Shown: positions 23,278-33,306 of the stretch, piece by piece
Position numbering within the stretch: the first letter of the stretch is position 1
Layout: every line of letters begins with the position of its first letter
Assembly: GCF_000275845.1 (NCBI RefSeq)
Contig: NW_006766908.1
Span: 34,140 to 98,139, forward strand
DNA length: 64,000 nucleotides
Direction of reading: 5' to 3'
From: Dichomitus squalens LYAD-421 SS1
Taxonomy: Eukaryota > Basidiomycota > Agaricomycetes > Polyporales > Polyporaceae
The notes under the pieces: generated by a model
What the model saw: only the letters and a program-made list of their open reading frames with translations
Databases searched by the model: none
What the model was told of the DNA's origin: nothing
Position numbers and translations under genes: made by a program

Positions 23278-25667
23278 ATGCTTCTTCATGCGGTTCATAG
23301 TCTCCTCTTCGACTCCTCTGATTCGTCACATTTTCATCTCTCCCAGACGGCACAACTCCCGGTGCTTGTCGCGTCGGCGATCATCCTGCACTTCTTATGG
23401 CGTTTGGTACGAAACTACTTCGTGAAATCCCTATTGGACGTGATTTCAGGCCCTCCTTCTGGGTCATTCCTCGGAGGTTCGTGCGATGTCCGCTCACGTT
23501 CGACTACCGGTGTTGATGTTTTCGGACGGCTTTGCCAGGAAATATGTACCAGATGTTCGAACATATTAGCTGGGATTTCCACGATCACCTCATCCTCACC
23601 TACGGTCCTGTGGCCAAGATTCATAGCTTCTTCGGGGCAAGTAGACTTCCTGGGCATTTGTTATCGCCCGCTGTTGACGTGCGTCGAATAGGCGAAGTGG
23701 CTTCACGTGTACGGTCCGAAGGCACTGCATAGCATTTTTATGAAGGACCAAGGCAACTACTATCAGGGCGAAGAGGCGATCACGTATGCTCAGTCCGCTG
23801 TCGCAGGTCAGAGCTTCGCTGATATTCCGCTCTACAAAAGTAGTGTTCGCCTCTCTATTGGACCGGGACTACTCGGGATGTATGGTGCCCAACACAAGAA
23901 GCAGCGCAAGATGCTCAACCCTGCCTTTTCCGGGGCACATATGCGCAACTTGACACCCCTTTTCTAGGACGTTGTTGGGAAGGTGAGACGCTTGTCAACG
24001 GCAAGCCTCGGGCCGTTGACGACATCGCATGTGTAGCTTCGAGTGGCCATCGAGACTCGCGTGAAGGAGGGCCCGCGGGAACTCGACGTCCTCCGGTGGA
24101 TGGGTCGCACAGCACTCGAGCTTGTTGGGCAAGGAGGTCTGGGTTACTCCTTCGATCCGCTGATTGCTGAGTCCCGCGACGAGTTCGCAGAGGCAGTCAA
24201 GGCGTTTGTGTACGTGTTCAGTACATTCCCTACACGCACTATGCCTCGCTCAACATATACACGCTTCCTATAGCCCCGCCTTCACCGACTATCCATGGAT
24301 TCGATTTTTCACTCCATTTCTCTCCTATTTTGGCCCAGCCTGGTTCCCTCGCTTCCTCCTCGACCTCGTCCCGATCAAGGGAGTCCAGCGTTTGAAGCAG
24401 ATCGTAGACACCATACAACGGCGGTCGGAGGAGATATACCATGTGAAGAAGATTGCAATTGAGAAGGGCGATACTGATTTGCTGAACGCGGTCGGGGAAG
24501 GGAAGGACGTCATGAGCGTTCTGCGTGGGTGACATATTATACCGAATCTTGCTCTGTTTCCACTGATAATCCTTGTCACAGTTAGAGAAAACATGAAGGC
24601 ATCCATTGAGGACAGACTTCCTGACGAGGAAGTTCTCGCACAAATGGGGTGAGTATTAGGGCCGCTTCGCAGCAGGGGCTTTCGTGACGATATAGCCTTG
24701 AAATGCAGGACGTTCATTGTAGCCGGTGTCGATACCACGTCGAACGCCCTATCCAGAATCTTGCACCTGCTTTCTCAAAACCAGGATATTCAAGATCAAC
24801 TTCGTATTGAGCTCCATGCTGCACAAGAGCATTCCGGCAGGGACATCCCTTACGAGGAATTGGGCGCTTTGCCGTACCTCGACGCTGTGTGTCGCGAGAC
24901 ACTCCGCCTGTGTGCATCGTGCCTTTCTCTAAGTATTCTGTCACCTTCCTGACTCGGGTTCTACACGCAGGTGGGCCCCGGTGAATCTCTCCAATCGACA
25001 GTACGCATCTCTTCTTCCGTTCGCAACACTACCGTAGTCATATCTCAGCATTTACTTAGGGCAAAGGCCGACATTACGCTGTACTGACGGTACTGTCTTG
25101 ACCGAGATACCCATTCCTAAAGGAACTATGTTCTTCCTCAACCTGCGTGCATGCAACACCTGGAAGGAACTGTGGGGCGAGGACGCCCAGGAGTGGAAGC
25201 CGGAGAGGTGGCTCAAGCCTCTGCCCAAGGCCGTGGAAGATGCTCGTATTCCGGGCATCTACGCTAATCTGTGCGTGACATGGAGGATGTCGTGCGCACC
25301 GTGGAGCTGCACGCTGACTTCAGGCGTTTGGGAGGGTAACCTTCATCAGCGGTGGCCACTCTTGCATGTGCGTTCGAGTTCATATCCCGTCTCCTACTGC
25401 TCTGACATCACTTTGCATCATCGTTCACAGCGGCTTCAAGTTCTCTCAGCTGGAAATGAGTGAGTCTTCGCGTTCGACAAAGTTGTACGGTTTCCTGACC
25501 ATTGTGTTCTTGCAGAGATCGTCCTGTCCACGCTCGTGTCCAACTTCAAGTTCGAGCTTTCGCAAAAACCGATCATCTGGAACTTCGCGGGCATCGCGTA
25601 CCCGACTACCAGTCACGAATCGTCCAGGCCGGAGATGACCCTCAAGGTCAGCCTTGCGTCCCGGTAA
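23278..25667 (+). pseudogene. Cytochrome P450 pseudogene (copy 2)
   Basis: Close homologue of the P450 at 16683-19037 with the same exon layout. It shows AGVDTTSNALSRILHLL, ETLR, EWKPERWLKPLP, FISGGHSCIGFKFSQLEMK and a matching C-terminus ending KVSLASR, TAA. Lesions seen: (1) the codon aligned with the ATG of copy 1 reads ACG (23347-23349); an in-frame ATG at 23278 exists but sits only about 8 nt from the TATA-like box. (2) A TAC codon became TAG (23965-23967), truncating after MRNLTPLF. (3) 23 nt are missing at 25073/25074 relative to copy 1, which shifts the frame before LRCTDGTVLTEIPIP. (4) The hinge reads VISGPPSG, losing the first proline. (5) One intron has a GC donor (23637) where copy 1 has GT. 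It is therefore unlikely to make an active enzyme. Exon sequence is still well kept, so decay is recent. Confidence 0.9.
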
Positions 25668-26810
25668 TGCCGAGTGTGAGCCTGCATCTAGTGATCCGGA
25701 TACGCGGTTACTACTCCATTATATCCTGCTTTACGAATGATCATATATAACATTTCAACACCTGCCCACCGTACGCTGATTAAGTCGAGGCCGACGAGAT
25801 ATGGATAATTAGGTTGAGATCATTGCCGAATGCACTGAGGAGGCCACCGCTTAGACCGCAGGATCACACGGTTATTAGTTTTGTTTCCCGCGCGGTCGGA
25901 TCTCTTTCTGCATTTCTCGATAGTCGTGTCCTTCGCTACTGCAACGTTTTCCGACTTCAAGCCCTGTCGCATTTCTCCAGCGGCGTCGAACAATGCCCTA
26001 TGGTCGGCTGCTCCATTGACATCATCGTGTTGGGGGACCACGCCGCCCGGATGACCGGTATCTAGAAGAGAGAGAGCAAGTGCCGGACAATTCATCCGAC
26101 TGGCAATATACTGAACGAATAAAGACAGTCAGAGACGCCGTATGTATACTTCCTTCCTCTCATGCCTCAGCCAGGAGTTATTCACGATCAATTCACAGAA
26201 ATGGGATCGCTTATTTGAGAAACCCGGTCTTATGAAGAACATCCGCAGGAAATGAATTCTTACGTCGGACAAGATGGCAGAAGAGTGAGAGCGATTCCCT
26301 GTCTTGGTCTACGGATGGGGAAAAACACGCCAATTCCTGATAGACAGAGGCCTTTCGCGAACGAATGAAACGGCATGTTCTTGGAACGGTCGAACCGTAC
26401 TGTCGACGAGGCGTCGGAGCTTCGCGGGACACGTGGATGAATTTGACGAATCAATGGTGACGCTGGAAACGGAGATGAAGTCTTTGGGGCACCAGACCGA
26501 AGCCTTGGTGGTACCTTGACGAAGACCTCGTCGCCGTATGTGAACTTCTTCACACTGAATAACTGCTCACCAACTTCCCTTTGATTGAACTTAGGACCTG
26601 TCGACTGCGGAGTACTGGCACCCAGATGCGACTCTGATCTGAATCATTGGCATACCTTTGTCAGCTTTGTCGCCCTCCAGTACCTTTGTATGTGATAGCT
26701 CTTGGTTGACGTCAAGAAGAGATGATACAAGGATGAGCAAATCTCCATAACGTCCTATTGTACAACAGTGGGTATATCAAATAAGAGATAGACAAAAATC
26801 GATAAGACTG
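25668..26810. other. Intergenic, 1.1 kb
   Basis: The first 90 bp match the 3' flank of P450 copy 1. The rest shows no coding signal. It ends with the left 7-bp target duplication AAGACTG (26804-26810) of the TIR element. Confidence 0.5.
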
Positions 26811-26983
26811 GAGGGACCTACAACGAGGGTTATAACCCAAAGGGCAAATAGCCCTTGTTGGGATCAACCCACCCTTTTACCCGGGCCGAAATGAAAACCG
26901 ACACCGGTGTGAGGGGTAAGGGAGGGTTGATCCCCACAAGGGCTATTTGCCCTTTGGGTTATAACCCTCGTTGTAGTCTCTAC
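26811..26983. mobile_element. 173-bp non-autonomous TIR element (E1), 7-bp TSD
   Basis: Flanked by AAGACTG on both sides (26804-26810 and 26984-26990). The arms from 26818 (CTACAACGAGGGTTATAACC) are repeated as reverse complement ending at 26977 (CCTCGTTGTAG), with about 50 bp of nearly perfect inverted repeat around a 60-bp centre. Each arm is itself made of short palindromes: GGGTTATAACCC, AAGGGC-AAATA-GCCCTT, and GTTGGGATCAAC. The terminal 18 nt of the right end (CCTCGTTGTAGTCTCTAC) are identical to those of the larger element at 50808-51504. No coding capacity, so transposition must rely on an enzyme encoded elsewhere. I cannot place it in a named superfamily. Confidence 0.88.
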
Positions 26984-27039
26984 AAGACTGATACACATCT
27001 TACAACGATAAACGACAGATCCTCTCGACCCAGCTCGAG

Positions 27040-29097
27040 TCACAACCTACTAACGAGATCGGCTAGGAATGCCTCGTCGAACGCGACACATTGCATACGC
27101 CATACAAGCATTCGCTTGAACAGCGATGAGACCTCAGCGCATAGCCTATAAACAGGGGTATAGCGACTCACTTCTTGCCCACTCTCGTACGCACTCATCA
27201 TGTCCTCTACGGCGACTTCGCATTTCTCATCTTTATCTGCGAGTGTGACAGCGACCTCCTCCGCTGTCGCCTCACCGTCATGAGTGCGCCGTGTCCAAAT
27301 GCGGACGCGGATGTCCTTGTATTTTGACTTAGAGGCGATGCCATTGGCCCATTTGCTTCGCAGCTGTGCGATAGCTGTCGGTCCCCAGCAAATGAATCGA
27401 GGTTGGGGATGACACTTACCGAGGGCAAGAGAGCCCTATACTCTTCAGCCGACAGTCGCTCCCCGAGTGTCAGTCTATACTCCCCCATGTACTTGTAATG
27501 CGAGCCCTTCAGCCCGACGAACACCGTCTGGACGTCGCCCATCCACTCGATCTCCTCGTTCGCGCGCAGCAGCAATCCCTGCATGCCGACATTCGAGGGG
27601 AGCCGCGGATTCTACTTGAGCGTCGGGAAGAGGAAGTTGCGCCCGCTCGTCGTGACACACATCCGCGTCGCGTTCCCGCCGTATAACTCGGCCAGGCGGT
27701 GACGGTTGACAGTCGGTTGAAGAAGGGTTGGGTCGGCAATGTGGACGAGGAAGCGCGTCAGACCGGCCAAGCGATCGTTGGATGCCGCGACGGGAGATGG
27801 GGGAGATAGAAGTAGGCTTACGCGTCGCAGGGGAAGGGGCTCCGGCGGACGCTGTTGTGTACCTGGGTCTGGGTGAGAGCGACTTGCAGGCGGCTGCCCA
27901 CGAGGTGGTTCCAAGACATCCTCTTCAGTTTGCAGCAACAAAAGCTACGTGTGAAGGATCCTCACCTTATCGCTGATCGTGACTGGGCGCACTGGGCTCA
28001 GTGGTTTCGATGGTGTCGGTTGTTTCAGATTCGACTTTTCCTCGCGAGGGGCATTTTGCCTCCGTGAAGGGCGTTTTGGGGACGCAGTCGGGCCAGAAAA
28101 TGTCCGCCTCGATGGTACATAGGACGGGTCTCTCCCATCGTCCACCTCGACCGGTGGAAAGGGCAGATCGAAGGAAGGCTCCCACGAAGGAGGGACGTTT
28201 GCAGGCGGGATCAGAGACGGTCTATTCCTTCTGGTCGTGTACGTGACTTGCGTTCGAAGGCGAGGAGCAGGGCGGGGACGGGAGCTTGAAGGAGAGTCAC
28301 CGTTAGAAGAAAGACTAGTCAATGACGAGTCGGAGGAGAATCCCGATAGATCTTCAAGCCCCGATTGCACGGGCGACGAAGGGGCATGCTTCTTTTCCGA
28401 AATTTGAGCCGATGGAGTCATCGTGATCGAAGATCTACGTCTGGGAGGAACAGCAACGAAGTCGAATTTCTCGAGTTTCCGTCTCTTGACCGCGGGCTGT
28501 TTTCCCTTGGCTTCTCTAGACGAGGAAAAGAAGTATGGCATGCTTTCTGGCTGAGGTGATGTTTCTCGCCTTTTGGAGAGGCCCTGTGGAAGGTGTCAAC
28601 AGGCTTTGCTTATCGTGGTCACCTCTCAGAAACATACCGTTGTTCTCGGCTGCACGCTTTGGGAACTGATTCTCATTACTTCTAAGCTCTCGTCGCTGTG
28701 GGGGATGAAAAGAGGCTGGTTTGCACTTCCGGCAGCAGATAGAGGAGGCGTGCTCATCTTGGGTTCGGCAGGCTTGCGAGCTGCCTGCGAGAGTCGTTAT
28801 CTAGAAAGTAAGCACCAGCAGACAGAGGGAATCAAACAGCTGTACGTTACTAGGCACTGCTGCAAGGGAGACGAACTGTGCTGCAGGAGCACGGTTCTCC
28901 CCATTCATCGATACCGATCCCTCTGCCAACGAGATGTGCTGCTGCTCACGCTTCTGCTCCATGTAAGCGACCTTCGCCTTGAGCCCGACGTTGTCCTGTC
29001 GCAGTTTTTGAATCTCAGCTGCCTGGGCTGCGAATTCGGCCTCATAGAGTTGTAGCTTTATCTTGAGCTTGCGAACTTCATCACTGTGGTCGGCCAT
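27040..29097 (-). pseudogene. DUF6697-type gene interrupted by an in-frame TAG
   Basis: Read on the minus strand from 29097. Exon 1 (29097-28858) encodes a coiled coil (MADHSDEVRKLKIKLQLYEA onward). After two introns come a Ser-rich, basic linker (ESMPYFFSSSREAKGKQP) and a conserved C-terminal domain. That domain includes LVHIADPTLLQPTVNRHRL, AELYGGNATRM, GLLLRANEEIEWMGDVQTVF, YKYMGEYRLTLGERLSAEEY and KYKDIRVRIWTRR, ending QCVAFDEAFLADLVSRL, TGA at 27040-27042. This order is that of Agaricomycete DUF6697 proteins (function unknown) as I recall them. In the domain centre the codon after FLFPTLK is TAG (complement of 27612-27614), followed at once by NPRLPSNVGMQG, which I expect to be conserved. 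A 38-nt intron (GTAGAA..CAG) could remove it but would be very short and delete that conserved piece. So it is a recent nonsense allele or a base error; the rest of the frame is intact. Confidence 0.7.
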
Positions 29098-30211
29098 GAT
29101 GTCGGTTGTAACAGTTCCAAGGGCATCCTCCCATTTCCTGGAGCCGTGTGAAGCCTTCTAGCCGACTCGATGGTACGGCCCGGTAAATGCCGATTCCGAT
29201 TACCTCTCTCAGAAGGTAATTGCTATACTCTCCATCTACCCATACTCAACGGCTGAACATTAACTCACGACAATGCACACGACGTCGCAAAAAATTCCAA
29301 ACATCCCCAATGTACGCTCATCATATAGTACCTGGACTCGGAGGGAAACGTCGGGATTTGCCTGAAAGGGAACCTTCGCCATCGACGGCCTGTGCTCTTC
29401 AGCGTCTATCGGTCTCATCAATATGCAGCGACTTGTAGTGCTGACGTGTTCAAGTGAGAGCTAGTTCCCCGCGTCACCGTCTTCGTACTTCATTCACCGA
29501 CAAAGCTAACAACAGGTGAACTATTACCCCATGCGGCTGCTCCTCAACGCTCCGGGCCGTGTTCGTCATTTCAGTAACTATCGACATTACATTCTATGCT
29601 GAACTTGAAGTCGGGGACGAGCCTCAAGCTGCCGCCCGGTAGCAGTATACCTGGTATTCAGAAGGAAACATCCGGATCACACAAGGAATGGCACTTTTGC
29701 ACTGAATCGGCAAGCCGGCAAGCGACGGCGACGGGCATAATGGCGTTGACCCTGCAGTGGACAGTACGTCGTGAGTTTTTAATCGTCATATACTACACCT
29801 CCTCTGTCGACAATGTGCAGTGTATGTATCCAGGGGATGCTCACTACACCAGGCGCCCACTCCTTCGGGTGTGCTTGACCCATGTGCCAGTTCCTCATGA
29901 CGATGTCGGTGTAAATGCCAGTATGTCGCAACCAGTGTTGATCTGTGGCAGGGTTCCAATCCCTCACTCCGACTGCAGCCTAGCCATTAACTGACAGACG
30001 GTTGTAGGAAGCATGATGTTGTTATTCAATGCAGCCTGCAAAGACAGCACAACACTTCCACGGCTGATACCTTCGCACGCATAGCCCGATCGGACGGTAT
30101 AAATGGCACCCCCCGGTGTTGCTGCCTGTCAAATCGCTGTTCTCGGAGCCACTTTTGGGCTGAAGCATGGTTGACCGTCACTGCGATGTCACAGATGGTC
30201 GCCGGATGGGC
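29098..30211. other. Intergenic, 1.1 kb
   Basis: Between the divergent DUF6697 and first DUF6534 genes, so it should hold both promoters. A TATA-like ATATATAC (30212-30219) follows it. No coding evidence. Confidence 0.5.
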
Positions 30212-30219
30212 ATATATAC
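30212..30219 (+). promoter_or_regulatory. TATA-like box of first DUF6534 gene
   Basis: ATATATAC about 65 nt before the ATG at 30284. Spacing fits other genes in this window. Confidence 0.45.
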
Positions 30220-30283
30220 ACGAGACCGATCGTGCCCCGCGTGCGTATACCCAGCATCTCCCTTCTTTTCCCTGCTTGTCCAT

Positions 30284-32467
30284 CATGGACGCTTCGAACT
30301 CAGCAAACAAGGCCCCGATAAGATTTCCCTTCTCTAAGGATCAACGATTGGGGCGGATCTCTTAGGAACTTTCTTCGGGCTGATGTATGACCAGAGTCTC
30401 ATGCTGAGCTATTGACGTGAGCATCTTACGTCTAGATTATATGGTTTGAGTGTACACTAGCTGTACAAGTACTATCGTCTCTTTGCCGTAGACGCGCTAC
30501 TTATCCGCATTTTGGTATGTTCAGTGAATCCATCTCTGGTTACGCCACCGGATGACCCCTCTGCAACTTAGGTCCTTCTGGTCATGTAAGCGATCACAAA
30601 ACATCCTCGGCATGATGGTCTCGAGCAATGACCAGGGCGCTGCAAACGCTTCACGCGATTTTGACCATGTATTTCTGGTGAGAATTATGGCTCGGCCTGA
30701 TATCAGAAGTAAAACGTTGGAATCAGCTATCACATACTCGTGACAGACTACTTTGCGCCTCAATTCGAGCCTAACGTTTGGTGAGACACGTGGTACAAGA
30801 CCGTGTATGTTATAGCCTGCTCATGTCGTGATCCCAGGTCATTGGAGGTGAGTGCCCGTTGGCATGAAAAATATATCACGTTGATGCCATACCTCCAAAT
30901 TGCACTCACATACTGCCTTTGATTACAGTAAGAATTTTACGACTTCTGGTCTTCAGACAGATGTGGGTCCCTGCTCATTATCCGGTCAGATGGCGCTGCT
31001 CATATACATAATCAAGCTTTTTCGCTTGACGCATCGCCTTGCGTGAGTGCCAGTCTGTTATCAGCTGCATTCTCCCTAATGGCTGTACTCAGTTGGCTCC
31101 CGCTATCGTCTCATTGCGGTGAGCCACGATGCGAGGTCATCGCGATCTTGACTCTGAGCGGCCATGATAGGTGTTCTTCATGATCGCAGAATTTGGTTTG
31201 TGCGAACTCTTATGGCCTTATACAACGATACTTGACATTGGATGTGACAAACCTACGATTTTCGATAGATATGACTGCACTCATAAATGAACGTCTCAAG
31301 TGATATTTGCTGACTCGTACCAGTTACGACATACTTCACGTAATCCGAATTGTGGTCTGTCTGTTTCTCTGACACTAATCAGCACCTCAAAGCATCGGAA
31401 CACCGTCCCTGAATAACCTCCGGAATCTTCCTCGAATTTTGAGGGTATGTTATTATCGGCTGGACCGTGTTCGGAGCCTGAATTGATCTCTCGAACTGAT
31501 AGGCATTCATCTCGGCGACTGTCGCGATGCCCTTCCTGGTGGATCTTCTCCTTGCCATTGCACTCACCTCCGTGCTGAGACTGAGTCGTTCTACCTCGAA
31601 ACAGTGAGGAGTTTGTCAAAACCGTACCGTGTTCAGTGTCTGATCCTGTACAGAGCCAAGTCAAGATCTGACTTCGTGGTGATCTATGTCGTGAACACGG
31701 GTAAGCCTTGTGAACTAAAAAAAAACGGCTATCCGGGACAGGGGCTTATTATCAGTATCTACTAGGTGTACTTCACTGGTAGGTGTATTCTCGAGTCCTA
31801 ACGTATGACCACTGGCTCAAGCACGTACGGCAGCATTTCCAATGCCATTTCATTCATATTGGTAAGCGGGTCCGAATGCGTACTATGCGTACTAAGTCAG
31901 ACATCATCAAATCCACCTCGTTTACGGACAGTGTCGGCTTCCCCTACGACTTCGTCGGTGTACTTGCTCTTCAGCATCATCGCCACGCGCCGTGAGTGTT
32001 TGGGTGTTATCGTCATTTCGTTTGCTCATCGGGTCAGTGATCTCTCTTGTGCAGTGTATGCAAACACCATGCCTGTGTAAGTCTCAGGCCACAAGCGCTC
32101 ATTGACCAAATTCCTGTCATGCCCATCGTTCCATTTCAGACTCAATTCCCGTGACACCGACAAAGGCCTCATTATTTTCGACAACACATCCGGCCCCAGT
32201 GCCATAGAGCGCGCGAACCGCCGAGCAATCGCCCAGACGTGGAACATTCCCCAGGTGGGTCACTGGGAGAGACCGGCGATATCAAGGGATGGGAAGTGAC
32301 CTTGTTGCGCGTGCTGCGATCCCCCCCTGTTATAGGTACCGGAGAGCGCCCCCGGGAGCATCCAAATTGGGATAGCGACGGAAACAGAGGGAAGGAAGTT
32401 AGACTTCCAGGTGGCGACAACGGCATCCATACAAGGGGCGGAGAAGGAGGGCAGGTCGATGCTTTGA
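30284..32467 (+). pseudogene. DUF6534 integral membrane protein, probably broken (paralogue 1)
   Basis: Homologue of the gene at 33307-35539, built of many small exons. Recognisable pieces in order: GADLLGTFFGL, LYGLSVH, KYYRLFAVDALLIRIL, MALQTLHAILTMYFW, YHILVTDYFAPQFEPNVW, then LNSRDTDKGLIIFDNTSG, RANRRAIAQTWNIPQ and a tail ending EGRSML, TGA (32465-32467). DUF6534 proteins are fungal multi-pass membrane proteins of unknown role, recognised by the LNSR-type C-terminal motif. Two lesions are seen. The frame from ATG 30284 (MDASNSANKAPIRFPFSK) does not match GADLLGTFFGL, and no GT lies between them, so no intron can fix it. In exon 2 the codon after LYGLSVH is TAG (30458-30460) where paralogue 2 has CAG. 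Middle exons (about 30950-31780) are poorly recognisable. Confidence 0.72.
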
Positions 32468-33254
32468 CAGGAGCATATCAAGTGAGTCGTCTCTGATCTG
32501 TTGGGTGTTTGCAGAGCCATGCTGAGCCATGCTTCACAAAGATCTAGGAACGATGGCATCACATGAAGCTATAGAGATGACATTTCATCTGCTTCCCTTG
32601 CTTCTGCGTGCATGATGTATCCCAAGGGAAGAACTCTGTTGAGGTCAGTCTTCCAGTTCTGTGATGATCAGCTCTTTATTTTCTCGGAAATGAGAGTTTC
32701 GGTCTCACCGTGGGCTCGCATAGTCAATTGCGGCCGCTTAAGGTGGCCTCACCGCGCTCTATCGCTCTCCACGTGCTTTAGATCCTGAATAGAATGGAAT
32801 GCATTATGTTGCCAGGTGCTCCCTACAAGCGCATGATTGCCAGGTGTGGGAAGGTGCTGTTGATGGAACAAATAAGGTGTACCTTTCACCGACGGCGGAG
32901 TCAAGCCTGAGAGAGGTGGCACGAGCACTTTGATACCTGCTCGCGTCATCGAGTTTGCCGAAACCTTTGAGAGGTCTCAAGATCTCACCGGTCACCCACA
33001 ATCGCATCCGGGGCCGAGCCGTGTATACTGCAGCAAGAGGCCTCATGGGAAAGTCTGCTCCCATCACCTTTTCATGGAGAATAGTCACACGGTACCGTTG
33101 CTTAGCTTCACTGATGCGGCCAGTTCCCACTGGACGGCTGCGCAGGCATCGCCCCGAAGGCACGTAGTCGGTCAGTCTCCGTTATAGCCTCCGTAATGGC
33201 GACAAATTTTCCTGATATAGATCACGCGGTGCTGGTGTCTACCACGGATTGACT
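32468..33254. other. Intergenic with possible remnant of a third DUF6534 copy
   Basis: Around 32700-32755 a stretch resembles part of paralogue 2 near 33940-33985: CTCACCG, then GTCAATTGCGGCCG, then GGTG and CTCA in the same order and spacing. The rest holds no supported gene. A TATA-like TTATATA begins at 33255. Confidence 0.4.
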
Positions 33255-33261
33255 TTATATA
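33255..33261 (+). promoter_or_regulatory. TATA-like box of second DUF6534 gene
   Basis: TTATATA about 45-50 nt before the ATG at 33307. Confidence 0.4.
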
Positions 33262-33306
33262 CCCTCCACAAGTCATACGGTACTTTCTGATCCCCTCTTC
33301 TCCGAG

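Noticed and set aside
26811..26983. Helitron or hAT origin for E1
   Set aside because: Helitrons lack TIRs and TSDs; hAT elements make 8-bp duplications, whereas both elements here show exactly 7.
27575..27614. Intron explaining the TAG in the DUF6697 gene
   Set aside because: It would be about 38 nt, shorter than any other intron here, and would remove residues I expect to be conserved.
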